From NCBI GenBank assembly GCA_023393485.1, contig JAEWLD010000097.1, positions 1 to 10,061 of the forward strand: a stretch of 10,061 bases of DNA, read 5' to 3'. A program made the translations under genes and the position numbers. Below the pieces are notes generated by a model. It did no database searches. It had not been told where the DNA came from and was given only the letters and a program-made list of their open reading frames with translations. Shown here piece by piece: positions 1-7,177 of the stretch (its first letter is position 1; every line of letters begins with the position of its first letter). The DNA is from Bacteroidota bacterium (GTDB lineage: Bacteria; Bacteroidota; Bacteroidia; Flavobacteriales; Flavobacteriaceae).

Positions 1-1160
1 GCATCATCCCCGATATCGAAAATCCCGCGTGGTTCGATTTTTCACCTGCGATGGCAAACGTGACTTTTCCAGACGCAAACAACAATTCCGCGGCCGCAGA
101 TTTTTGTATTTCGCCAAACGGCGTCCATCACGATGTTGAAGTTGTGATTGTGCCGCACGGAGCGACGCGGCCCGGATTTGACACCGGTTTCAGCCTGATT
201 TACAAGAATAAAGGCAATCAACTCGCATCTGGCAGTATCGATTTTTCGTTTGACGAATCGGTGCTTGAGTTTCTGTATGCCGGTGTTTTGCCAACATCGA
301 TCACGACCGGAAATCTTTCGTGGAATTATACCGGCTTGATGCCGTTTGAAAGCCGCAGCATCGATGTGACGTTCAACGCCAATTCGCCGGTTGAAACCCC
401 GGCGCTCAATATCGGCGATGTGCTGAATTTTTCAGCAGTGATCAATCCGCTCGGCGGTGATGAATTGCCGCTTGATAACGCGTTTTCAATTTCACAAACC
501 GTCGTAGGATCATTTGACCCCAATGAAAAGCAATGCCTTGAAGGCGAAACTGCTCCGCCATTGCAGATTGGTGACTATCTCCATTACGTGATCAATTTTG
601 AGAACACCGGAAATTTCGCGGCGGAAAATGTCGTGATCAAAGACATGATCGACGCCGGCAAGTTCGACGTCGGATCGCTGCAGGTTTTGGGCGCGTCGCA
701 CGCTGAGCTGCCCGTTGTCACCGGCAATAAAGTTGAGTTTTATTTTCAGGGCATCAACCTTGAGCCAAACGCTTATGGTTATGTCGCCTATAAAATCAAG
801 ACGAAGCCCGATCTTCCAATCGGCGCGACGGTGACAAATAAAGCCAATATTTATTTTGATTTCAATCTTCCGGTAGAGACCAATACGGCATCGACTACGT
901 TCCAAAATCTCGGTGCAGGCAACGTTTCGGCGATTTCGGTTAAATTATATCCGAATCCGGCGCATCAATCGGTCAGCGTCAGCTCGCCATCGGTGATCAG
1001 ATCGGTGACGCTTTATGACTTGCAGGGCAGAATTGTATTGAAAAAACTTTTTGACACGACTGAAGTTTCGATAAATGTTGCAGATTTGTCAAACGGCGTC
1101 TACGCGATTGAAACCGTGACAGATTCAGGCCGGAAGGTTGAAAAACTGATCAAAAGATAA
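1..1160 (+). CDS. T9SS-sorted surface protein, 5'-truncated
   Basis: This is the C-terminal part of a secreted protein whose start lies left of the window. The frame is open from base 3, and residues before the first internal ATG (position 51) align with the middle of the downstream paralogue (IENPxxFxxSPA motif), so that ATG is not the start. 385 residues are visible: the tail of an SdrB/Cna-B-like domain, DFCxxPNGVH, a first beta domain with KNKGNQ, a second DUF11/DUF7619-type domain opened by DPNEK and CLEG and closed by NKANIYFDFN, and a T9SS type A sorting domain from about position 948 (YPNP, LYDLQGR, LSNGVYAIE, ending KLIKR). By family knowledge the product crosses the outer membrane through T9SS and is attached to the surface or released. 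The missing N-terminus may carry leucine-rich repeats like two of its paralogues. Function unknown; adhesion or ligand binding is only a guess. Confidence 0.9.
   Translation, partial: IIPDIENPAWFDFSPAMANVTFPDANNNSAAADFCISPNGVHHDVEVVIVPHGATRPGFDTGFSLIYKNKGNQLASGSIDFSFDESVLEFLYAGVLPTSITTGNLSWNYTGLMPFESRSIDVTFNANSPVETPALNIGDVLNFSAVINPLGGDELPLDNAFSISQTVVGSFDPNEKQCLEGETAPPLQIGDYLHYVINFENTGNFAAENVVIKDMIDAGKFDVGSLQVLGASHAELPVVTGNKVEFYFQGINLEPNAYGYVAYKIKTKPDLPIGATVTNKANIYFDFNLPVETNTASTTFQNLGAGNVSAISVKLYPNPAHQSVSVSSPSVIRSVTLYDLQGRIVLKKLFDTTEVSINVADLSNGVYAIETVTDSGRKVEKLIKR
834..1157 (+). repeat. Paralogous 3' block, copy 1
   Basis: These 108 codons, from TNKANIYFDFN to the last residue, align without any gap to 3143-3466 in the next gene. 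I count 68 of 108 identical residues by hand. At DNA level 1090-1115 matches 3399-3424 at 25 of 26 bases. Confidence 0.8.
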
Positions 1161-1167
1161 TTGCCAA

Positions 1168-1190
1168 CCTGGTTTTTTACCGGGCTTTTT
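1168..1190 (+). terminator. Rho-independent terminator after the first surface gene
   Basis: A 6-bp stem, CCTGGT (1168-1173) with ACCGGG (1179-1184), includes one G-U pair and a 5-nt T loop. It is followed by C, TTTTT and then ATTTT. It begins 8 bp after the stop codon and ends just before the promoter element of the next gene, so the first two paralogues are probably separate transcripts. Confidence 0.7.
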
Positions 1191-1199
1191 ATTTTCCAT

Positions 1200-1207
1200 T
1201 ATATTTG
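1200..1207 (+). promoter_or_regulatory. Bacteroidota -7 promoter element, TATATTTG
   Basis: TATATTTG is an exact match to the Bacteroidota -7 consensus TAnnTTTG. No TTG lies 17-20 bp upstream, where the terminator stem sits, so the -33 half is not visible. The in-frame TTG at 1205-1207 that would extend the next gene lies inside this element, which argues for ATG 1223 as the start. The implied leader is only about 10 nt. Confidence 0.45.
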
Positions 1208-1222
1208 GGACAAAATAGTAGT

Positions 1223-3469
1223 ATGAAAAAACTTTACTTTTTGTTGTTGTTTGCCGGTTTCGGGCTTCAGGCACAGATTGTCGACATTCCGGATGCAAAT
1301 TTTAAATACGCGCTCACATCAGCCGGGCCGCTTTTTGGCGTCGCCTATAACGACCTTGGCGCGCACATAGCAGTCGATACAAATGGCGATGGTGAAATCC
1401 AGGCCGCCGAAGCCCTTTTGGTTACGCGACTCGACCTTTACGAGCGAGCCATTTCAGACCTTACCGGCATAGCGGCATTTGCAAACCTAAAAGATCTGGG
1501 CTGCAACCAAAATCAATTGACGTCACTTGAGGTTTCGGCACTCACCCAATTGACGCGCCTGAACTGCAGCGGCAACCAGCTTACTTCACTCGACGTTTCA
1601 CAATTGACCCAGCTGATTAACCTGGCTTGCGGAGAGAATCCAATCTCGTCCCTTGATGTCTCCATGCTAAATCTCGAGCGACTGTTTGTGGACGGAACGC
1701 TACTGTCAACGATAGATGTGGGTATGTTGACCAACCTTCAATATCTCGCTTGCGGCGGGCCGAATTTTACCGGCGTAGACATCAGCAATCTACACAACCT
1801 GATATCGATTGGCGTGGTCGGGTCAACCCAAACCGAATTCGATGTGAGTCACTTGCCGCTGCTTGAGAACTTCGCACTTGAATATTCAAATGTGGTGTCT
1901 ATTGATTTATCGCAAAATCCGCTGATGGATGAGTTTTTTCTTGATCATAACGATGCCCTGGCTTTCATCAATCTCAAAAATGGCCAGCAACATAACTATC
2001 CGCCTTCAGACTGCCCTAATCTGCAATACATCTGCGCCGACGAATTCAATTTTCCGGGTATGCAATTGGCGAGCGATCCAATGTACATGAACAACCCGAA
2101 TGTACAAGTCGGTTCCTACTGTTCCTTCACGCCGGGCGGATTATACAACACAATCAGCGGCAAAGTCAGGATCGATCTGGACGGGAATGGCTGCAGTTCG
2201 GCCGATCCGTATTCAAACTCGGTGAAAATCCACGTTAATGACGGCGGCACAGACTCGGTTCACCTTACCCGTAATACCGGAAGTTATGCGCATTTTGTCC
2301 AAAATACGAATGTGACTTTGACACCCGAAATTGAAAATCCGTCGTATTTCAATATATCGCCGGCTTCAGTGCCGGTAAATTTCGCTGCGATTGACGGCAG
2401 TTCACAAGTCCAGGATTTTTGCGTAACGGCCAATGGCGTCCACCCCGATGTTGAGGTTGTCATTGCACCAATCACGCCCGCGCGTCCGGGCTTTTCGGCC
2501 GCATACACCGTAATCGTCAAAAACAAGGGCAATCAGACCGCTTCGGGAGATTTGATTTTGTCGTACAACGAAGACCTGCTCGATTTGCAGACGGTTTTTC
2601 CCGCCGCGACTTCAACCGCCGGACAGCTGTTGTGGAATTACAGCGGGCTGAATCCGTTTTCGGACAAAGTATTCAATATTTCGTTTTTGGTCAACGCACC
2701 GGTTGATACGCCTGCGGTCAATATTGGCGACGTGCTTTCGTTTTCGGCCAATGCTGCATTGACAGCAGATGAAACGCCGGAGGACAATTCGTTTACGTTC
2801 AACCAGGTCGTCGTTGGCTCATATGACCCGAATGACAAATATTGCCTTGAAGGCAGTGTGGCACCGGTTGAGAAAATCGGCGATTACCTGCATTACTGCA
2901 TCCGTTTTGAAAATACGGGAACTTTTGCTGCCGAGAATATTGTTATTCGCGATGACATCGACCCGAATTTCTACGACATTTCAAGTTTTCAGCTGATCCG
3001 TTCGTCGCATTTATGCCAGACCAGGATCAATGGCAATCGCATCGAGTTTATCCATGAAGGCATTGATTTGCTGCCGTCCGGCGGCGGTTTTGTCATTTTT
3101 AAAATTAAAACGAAGTCGACGTTGTTTGAAAACGATGTCGTCACCAACAAAGCCAATATTTACTTTGACTTCAATTTCCCGGTTGAAACCAATACGGCGG
3201 CAACAAGTTTTGAAACCCTTGGTCTGGGCAATTATGCCGGAGTCCGCGCTGCAATTTATCCGAATCCGGCGACAAATTTGGTCAATGTAAAATGCGATGA
3301 CGCGATTAAATCCATAACGCTTTACGACTTGCAAGGCAGGATTGTCGCCAAACAGGTTTTTGATGCGGATGAAGTCACTATGGATATCTCAAGTTTGTCA
3401 AATGGCGTCTACGCGATTGAAACCGCAACCGATTCTGGCCGAAAGATTGAAAAGCTCGTCAAAAAATAG
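1223..3469 (+). CDS. Secreted leucine-rich-repeat protein with T9SS type A sorting domain
   Basis: A complete 748-residue surface protein. Start ATG 1223 gives MKKLYF and a hydrophobic signal peptide probably cut at LQA|Q (about residue 17). Next come an EF-hand-like loop DTNGDGEIQAAE (52-63), about 8 leucine-rich repeats of 21 residues (81-250; consensus LTSLDVSxLTxLxxLxCxxN), a Cys-containing cap (YICADE 269-274, SYCSFTP 298-304), an SdrB/Cna-B-like domain (about 309-385, DLDGNGC), DFC (398-400), a beta domain with KNKGNQ (433-438), a DUF11/DUF7619-type domain from DPNDK (535-539) to NKANIYFDFN (642-651), and a T9SS sorting domain from YPNP (679-682) to the end. The family is exported by Sec then T9SS. 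The repeats suggest protein or glycan binding, but no ligand can be inferred. Terminators flank the gene on both sides, so it is probably monocistronic. Confidence 0.93.
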   Translation: MKKLYFLLLFAGFGLQAQIVDIPDANFKYALTSAGPLFGVAYNDLGAHIAVDTNGDGEIQAAEALLVTRLDLYERAISDLTGIAAFANLKDLGCNQNQLTSLEVSALTQLTRLNCSGNQLTSLDVSQLTQLINLACGENPISSLDVSMLNLERLFVDGTLLSTIDVGMLTNLQYLACGGPNFTGVDISNLHNLISIGVVGSTQTEFDVSHLPLLENFALEYSNVVSIDLSQNPLMDEFFLDHNDALAFINLKNGQQHNYPPSDCPNLQYICADEFNFPGMQLASDPMYMNNPNVQVGSYCSFTPGGLYNTISGKVRIDLDGNGCSSADPYSNSVKIHVNDGGTDSVHLTRNTGSYAHFVQNTNVTLTPEIENPSYFNISPASVPVNFAAIDGSSQVQDFCVTANGVHPDVEVVIAPITPARPGFSAAYTVIVKNKGNQTASGDLILSYNEDLLDLQTVFPAATSTAGQLLWNYSGLNPFSDKVFNISFLVNAPVDTPAVNIGDVLSFSANAALTADETPEDNSFTFNQVVVGSYDPNDKYCLEGSVAPVEKIGDYLHYCIRFENTGTFAAENIVIRDDIDPNFYDISSFQLIRSSHLCQTRINGNRIEFIHEGIDLLPSGGGFVIFKIKTKSTLFENDVVTNKANIYFDFNFPVETNTAATSFETLGLGNYAGVRAAIYPNPATNLVNVKCDDAIKSITLYDLQGRIVAKQVFDADEVTMDISSLSNGVYAIETATDSGRKIEKLVKK
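1463..1972 (+). repeat. Leucine-rich repeat array, 63-bp period, about 8 units
   Basis: Translated units of 21 residues run LTSLEVSALTQL / LTSLDVSQLTQL / ISSLDVSML and so on, ending in FINLKNG. Asn or Cys-x-x-Asn occupies the turn. The pattern resembles the 21-residue bacterial type often called IRREKO. The first units also repeat at DNA level: CAATTGAC recurs at the equivalent positions of successive units near 1547 and 1601. Confidence 0.85.
3143..3466 (+). repeat. Paralogous 3' block, copy 2
   Basis: Gap-free partner of 834-1157, covering the end of the second beta domain and the whole T9SS sorting domain. The corresponding region of the third paralogue (ending at 5045) is clearly more diverged. 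Confidence 0.8.
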
Positions 3470-3510
3470 TATTTCAAACGGTTAATTGTGATTTCATCCG
3501 AAGATTGACA

Positions 3511-3550
3511 AAAAACCCCGGCAAACCACGCGCTGTCTGCCGGGATTTTT
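3511..3550 (+). terminator. Rho-independent terminator, possibly bidirectional
   Basis: A perfect 7-bp stem, CCCGGCA (3517-3523) with TGCCGGG (3538-3544), closes a 14-nt loop. AAAAA lies on the left and TTTTT on the right, so the structure could stop transcription from either side. It starts about 40 bp after the stop of the leucine-rich-repeat gene. Confidence 0.85.
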
Positions 3551-3600
3551 ATTTGTCGTTAAAAAGCTTACCGTCAGCGCACAACATTCAGAATAAATGT

Positions 3601-3608
3601 TATATTTG
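3601..3608 (+). promoter_or_regulatory. Bacteroidota -7 promoter element, TATATTTG
   Basis: Exact TAnnTTTG match, identical to the element before the preceding paralogue. It lies 42 bp upstream of ATG 3651 and downstream of a strong terminator. No TTG is present at the expected 17-20 bp upstream, so the -33 half is weak or absent. Confidence 0.5.
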
Positions 3609-3650
3609 TGTTAATCCCTACACGGCTTCAACCAACCGAAATAGCTGTAG

Positions 3651-5045
3651 ATGAATAGATTACTGGCAGGATTGCTGTTGATTCTCACGACGTTTTGGGC
3701 GCAATCCCAAACGCCTGAGAACGATATGCTTTTGCATCAGGGCGGTCATATCTGGTTTGATTCTAACGGCGACGGTTGCGATGCGGCTGACCTGGCCGCG
3801 CCGATTCGTCTCAACATCCAAAGCGGCGATCTCCAACAAGCCAACTACGCCAGTCCGCTGACCGGCGTCTACGCTTTTTTGCCAGGCGCGTACAGCATTG
3901 TGCCACAAGTTGAAAATCCGGATTATTTTACCATTGCGCCGGCATCGGCAAATGTTGTTTTTGGCGCGAATGGCCACTTGGTTGATTTCTGCATCGAGCC
4001 AAACGGCGTCCACCGCGATGCCGAGGTTACGATTATCCCCGACGCATACGCATCACCGGGAAAACTGGCATCATATAAGGTAGTCGTCCGCAATAAAGGC
4101 AATCAGCCAATCAACGGCATTGTCCATTTGGATTATCCGGCAGATAAGACAGATTATGTTTGGTCAAGCCCAACACCGCATGGCCGCATGGGCACGACGA
4201 TGAACTGGCAGTTTGAGAATTTGCTTCCGTTTGAAAGCCGTGTTTACAGGTTAGACCTGCATGTTCATTCGGCATCGGCAACGACTCCGGTCAACGTGGG
4301 CGATGAGCTTGCCTTCTCGGCCTATGTCACCATGGCTGAGCCCGATGACACGCCGGCCGACAACAGCGCCGATATCATTCTGACCGCGACGGCATTCAGC
4401 GCGCCAAACAATAAGATTGTCCTTGAGGGCAGTGTGTTGCCGCCATCGATGATAGGCGAGTATCTCAATTACGTAATCAATTTTGAAAATACAGGCGCAA
4501 CGACCATCCAAAAAATCGTGGTCAATGATGAAATCGATACCAATCAGTTTGAAATTGCGTCGCTTCAAATGGTGAACTTATCGCATCCGGGCATTCCTGT
4601 CGTGCTTGGCAACAAACTCGAAGTGTATTTCCAAAATATCGCTTTGCCGCCCGGCGGGCACGGTTCAATCGCTTTCAAGATCAAAACCAAGCCGACTTTG
4701 CCGGTGAACTCAACGGTGTCAAACAAGGCGAAAATCTATTTCGATTTCAATTTCCCGATTGAAACCGGCGCGGCAACCACAACCTTCCAACTGCTCAACG
4801 TTGAAACCGTTACGCGCCTTGAAGCGACGGTCTACCCGAATCCTGCGGGCGGGGCGGTGATCATCCAGGCTAACCGGGAAATGCTTTCAGTGGTTTTGAC
4901 CGATGCGCAAGGCCGGAAAATTGCAGAACTTCCCGCATCCGAAAACCAGTTCACATTTGACGTTTCGAAATATACTTCAGGGATTTATTATCTCAGGATT
5001 GCCACAGTTGGTGGAATCGTTACCCGAAAACTGATTGTCCGGTAA
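3651..5045 (+). CDS. T9SS-sorted surface protein lacking leucine-rich repeats
   Basis: A complete 464-residue paralogue that keeps the stalk but has no repeats. The signal peptide (1-19, cut before Gln20 in AQSQ) is followed almost at once by an SdrB/Cna-B-like domain beginning WFDSNGDGCDAAD (35-47). DFCxxPNGVH (112-121), a beta domain with RNKGNQ (147-152), a DUF11/DUF7619-type domain ending NKAKIYFDFN (358-367), and a T9SS type A sorting domain from YPNP (395-398) to VR464 follow. The family motif DPN(D/E)K with CLEG is altered here to APNNK and VLEG (251-260). Cys43 and Cys114 are the only cysteines in the mature protein. It has its own promoter element after a strong terminator; no terminator is visible downstream before the kinase gene. 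Probably secreted to the cell surface; function unknown. Confidence 0.92.
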   Translation: MNRLLAGLLLILTTFWAQSQTPENDMLLHQGGHIWFDSNGDGCDAADLAAPIRLNIQSGDLQQANYASPLTGVYAFLPGAYSIVPQVENPDYFTIAPASANVVFGANGHLVDFCIEPNGVHRDAEVTIIPDAYASPGKLASYKVVVRNKGNQPINGIVHLDYPADKTDYVWSSPTPHGRMGTTMNWQFENLLPFESRVYRLDLHVHSASATTPVNVGDELAFSAYVTMAEPDDTPADNSADIILTATAFSAPNNKIVLEGSVLPPSMIGEYLNYVINFENTGATTIQKIVVNDEIDTNQFEIASLQMVNLSHPGIPVVLGNKLEVYFQNIALPPGGHGSIAFKIKTKPTLPVNSTVSNKAKIYFDFNFPIETGAATTTFQLLNVETVTRLEATVYPNPAGGAVIIQANREMLSVVLTDAQGRKIAELPASENQFTFDVSKYTSGIYYLRIATVGGIVTRKLIVR

Positions 5046-5049
5046 TTTA

Positions 5050-5108
5050 AATTCTCGGCCAAACCCGTCGAATTCTCATTGCCAGGATTGCCATATAGGC
5101 CGAAACCC
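5050..5108 (+). repeat. Direct repeats around the kinase promoter, candidate operator
   Basis: Three short direct repeats sit in this 59-bp stretch. AATTCTC occurs at 5050-5056 and 5071-5077 (21 bp apart, about two helical turns). GGCCAAACCC at 5057-5066 recurs with one inserted G at 5098-5108, abutting the -7 element. ATTGCCA occurs at 5078-5084 and 5087-5093, overlapping the -33 box. A regulatory role is inferred from position and phasing only. Confidence 0.35.
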
Positions 5109-5116
5109 TATTTTTG
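5088..5116 (+). promoter_or_regulatory. Bacteroidota promoter of the two-component system
   Basis: TTG (5088-5090), an 18-bp spacer and TATTTTTG (5109-5116) match the full TTG-N17-20-TAnnTTTG pattern, the best promoter in the window. An in-frame TTG at 5114-5116 lies inside the -7 element, supporting ATG 5135 as the true start. The expected leader is about 12-15 nt. Confidence 0.7.
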
Positions 5117-5134
5117 TGTAGCAATCCAGCCGCG

Positions 5135-7084
5135 ATGAGGAAAATCGTATTATTTTTTTTTGTTTTTGTAGCCAGCTTGGCGCAAGCCCAAAAGCTTGAC
5201 AGCCTTAAAGCCGTGCTCAACCAGTCAAAAAATGACATTGACCGCGCGGCAGCACTGAACGCGTTCGCAGCCGAATACTGCCAGACCAATCCAAAACTTA
5301 CCTTGCAGTATGCCGACCAGGCAATGTCGCTTGCCCGGAAAATCAAATATGCGCAAGCCCAGGGCGATGCTTATCTCAACAAAGGCAATGCATACGTAGT
5401 GCTCGGCAACTATCCGGAAGCGCTCAGCAACTTTGCCGATGCGCAAGCCGTTTTTGAAAACGCGTCCGATGCGTCCGATAAAGAAATCAAAGCCGGTTTG
5501 GCACGCGCTTACGGTAGTATCGGCATCGTGTTTTCTGAGCAAAGCAATTATGCCAAGGCGCTGCAATATCATTTAAAAGCAGTGCGAATCTATGAATCGC
5601 TTGGTGATCTTGACCGCTCGGCGCGTATTTACAACAACATCGGCATTGTCTATAAAGCGCAGCACGATCATTTTCGCGCGCTTGACTACTTCACCAAATC
5701 GCTTAAAATCCAGGAACGCATCGTCGACCGTACGGCGGGGATTACGATGACCAACATTGGCAATATTTACCTCGACCAGGGCAACGCTGCAAAAGCACTT
5801 GAATATTATCAGCGCGCAAAACACCATTTTGACCGATTTCCCGATTACCGCGGGCTTGGCGAATTGTACAACAATCTTGGCCTTTATTATAAAACGATCG
5901 GAAACACAGGCAAGGCGCTTGAACAGTTTGGTTTGGCCGGCGCGGCTTTCAACCGGATAGGTGACAAGTTTGGCGCGTCTGACACCTACGCATTTCTAGG
6001 TGAAATCGCTTTTGGGCAAAAACAATATGACAAGGCGATTGCCGATACCGAAAAATCGCTGCAACTCGCACGAAATCTCAATATCTTAGAACGCATCGAA
6101 CAGTCTGAACATACACTGAGCAAAATTTATCAGGCCATGAACCGCCCGGCAGAAGCGTTGAGACACTACCAAAACTACGCGGCGGCAAAAGACAGCATCA
6201 GTAATTTTGAGAACATCCGAAACGGCGTCCGGGCCGAGATGAATTTTGAATTCGACAAAAAGCAGGCGCTGCAGAAGAAAGAACAGGAAAAACGCGAAGT
6301 GATTTACAACGAGCAAAGCAAACGGCACAAATTGCAGATTGTCTTCGTCTCGCTTTTTATCTTGCTGGCTTGCGGCATCGTATTCCTGATATACAGCAGA
6401 CGCCAACTCAAGAAAACGCTGACCCTGCAAAAAGAGTTGGCCGAATACGAGCAGAAAGCGCTGCATCTGCAGATGAACCCGCATTTCGTGTTTAATTGCC
6501 TGGGTTCGATTTCGAGTTTTATCGTTCAGAACGGCACCGATTCGGCGATCAAATATTTGTCGAAATTTTCAAAACTGATGCGGCTGACCCTCGAATATTC
6601 AAAAGAATCGCTGATACCGATTGACAAGGAAATCGAAAGTTTGCAGAATTATCTCGAGCTCGAGCAATTGCGGTTCAACAATATTTTTGGGTTCAGCATC
6701 AAAAAGAGTCCTGATATCGAAGACGACATGGCGTTGCCACCGCTGTTGCTCCAGCCGTTTGTTGAGAACGCAATCATCCACGGACTGGTGCCGAAAAAGG
6801 AAGCCGGCCAGATTGACATAGCATTTACGGTCGACGGCGAAACGCTTTTATGTACGATTACCGACAACGGCATCGGCATAGAAAAGTCGCAGGCGCTGAA
6901 AGAGAATCTGGTCAACGTCCACAAGTCGATGGCGCTTGACATCACGCGAAAAAGGCTCGAGATGATGGAAGCTTATACCGCCAAAACCGCGCATGTCGAA
7001 ATCGGTGAAATGACTGATGACAACGGGAATCCGGCGGGAACGAAGGTAGTTTTGAGGCTGCCGATTCAATTCCTAAAGAATTAA
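5135..7084 (+). CDS. TPR-domain sensor histidine kinase, LytS/His_kinase family
   Basis: A 649-residue membrane sensor kinase. Start ATG 5135 gives MRKIVLFFFVFV, a signal peptide probably cut at AQA|Q19. About 7-8 TPR repeats span 36-355 (for example LNKGNAYVVLGNYPEAL, 81-97). A charged, probably coiled-coil stretch (365-400) leads to one transmembrane segment (about 401-420). The cytoplasmic part has a linker helix and the His_kinase H-box with MNPHFVFN (447-454; phosphoacceptor His450), then the N-box FVENAIIHG (542-550) and G1 box DNGIGI (577-582); GTKVVLRLP (635-643) closes the ATPase fold. The predicted topology puts the TPR domain in the periplasm, where it could bind a protein or peptide ligand. 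It lies 93 bp upstream of its likely partner regulator. Family membership is firm; signal and targets are unknown. Confidence 0.95.
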   Translation: MRKIVLFFFVFVASLAQAQKLDSLKAVLNQSKNDIDRAAALNAFAAEYCQTNPKLTLQYADQAMSLARKIKYAQAQGDAYLNKGNAYVVLGNYPEALSNFADAQAVFENASDASDKEIKAGLARAYGSIGIVFSEQSNYAKALQYHLKAVRIYESLGDLDRSARIYNNIGIVYKAQHDHFRALDYFTKSLKIQERIVDRTAGITMTNIGNIYLDQGNAAKALEYYQRAKHHFDRFPDYRGLGELYNNLGLYYKTIGNTGKALEQFGLAGAAFNRIGDKFGASDTYAFLGEIAFGQKQYDKAIADTEKSLQLARNLNILERIEQSEHTLSKIYQAMNRPAEALRHYQNYAAAKDSISNFENIRNGVRAEMNFEFDKKQALQKKEQEKREVIYNEQSKRHKLQIVFVSLFILLACGIVFLIYSRRQLKKTLTLQKELAEYEQKALHLQMNPHFVFNCLGSISSFIVQNGTDSAIKYLSKFSKLMRLTLEYSKESLIPIDKEIESLQNYLELEQLRFNNIFGFSIKKSPDIEDDMALPPLLLQPFVENAIIHGLVPKKEAGQIDIAFTVDGETLLCTITDNGIGIEKSQALKENLVNVHKSMALDITRKRLEMMEAYTAKTAHVEIGEMTDDNGNPAGTKVVLRLPIQFLKN

Positions 7085-7106
7085 TAGTCAGCAATTAATA
7101 ATTGAT

Positions 7107-7146
7107 AATTGAAAGATGCCCGGTGCGAAAAGCCGCAATTTCAATT
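7107..7146 (+). repeat. AT-rich inverted repeat between kinase and regulator genes
   Basis: AATTGAAA (7107-7114) and TTTCAATT (7139-7146) form a perfect 8-bp inverted repeat around a GC-richer 24-nt centre. The whole 93-bp gap (7085-7177) is about 27% G+C by my count, with runs of short palindromes such as AAAATTTT. No TAnnTTTG promoter or T-tailed terminator is visible, so kinase and regulator are probably cotranscribed with this as a spacer. Confidence 0.4.
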
Positions 7147-7177
7147 CAAAATTTTAAATTTTAATTCATAATAGTAA

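Noticed and set aside
51..53. ATG at 51 as the start of the first gene
   Set aside because: The frame is open further upstream, and the residues encoded before it match the paralogues (IENPxxFxxSP), so the gene begins outside the window. No signal peptide follows this ATG.
1463..1972. CRISPR-like or satellite array, because of the 63-bp periodicity
   Set aside because: The periodicity is fully explained by 21-residue leucine-rich repeats in an intact reading frame; units are diverged and have no spacer/repeat structure.
3660..4013. Long antisense open frames, for example opposite the repeat-less surface gene and the other coding regions
   Set aside because: They lie wholly inside well-supported genes, give Arg/Cys-rich sequences without recognisable domains, and are explained by codon bias of the sense genes.
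5055..5103. TCGGCC/GGCCGA inverted repeat as a terminator after the repeat-less surface gene
   Set aside because: The arms are 6 bp with a loop of about 37 nt and lack a T tract immediately after the stem; the region is better read as promoter and possible operator.
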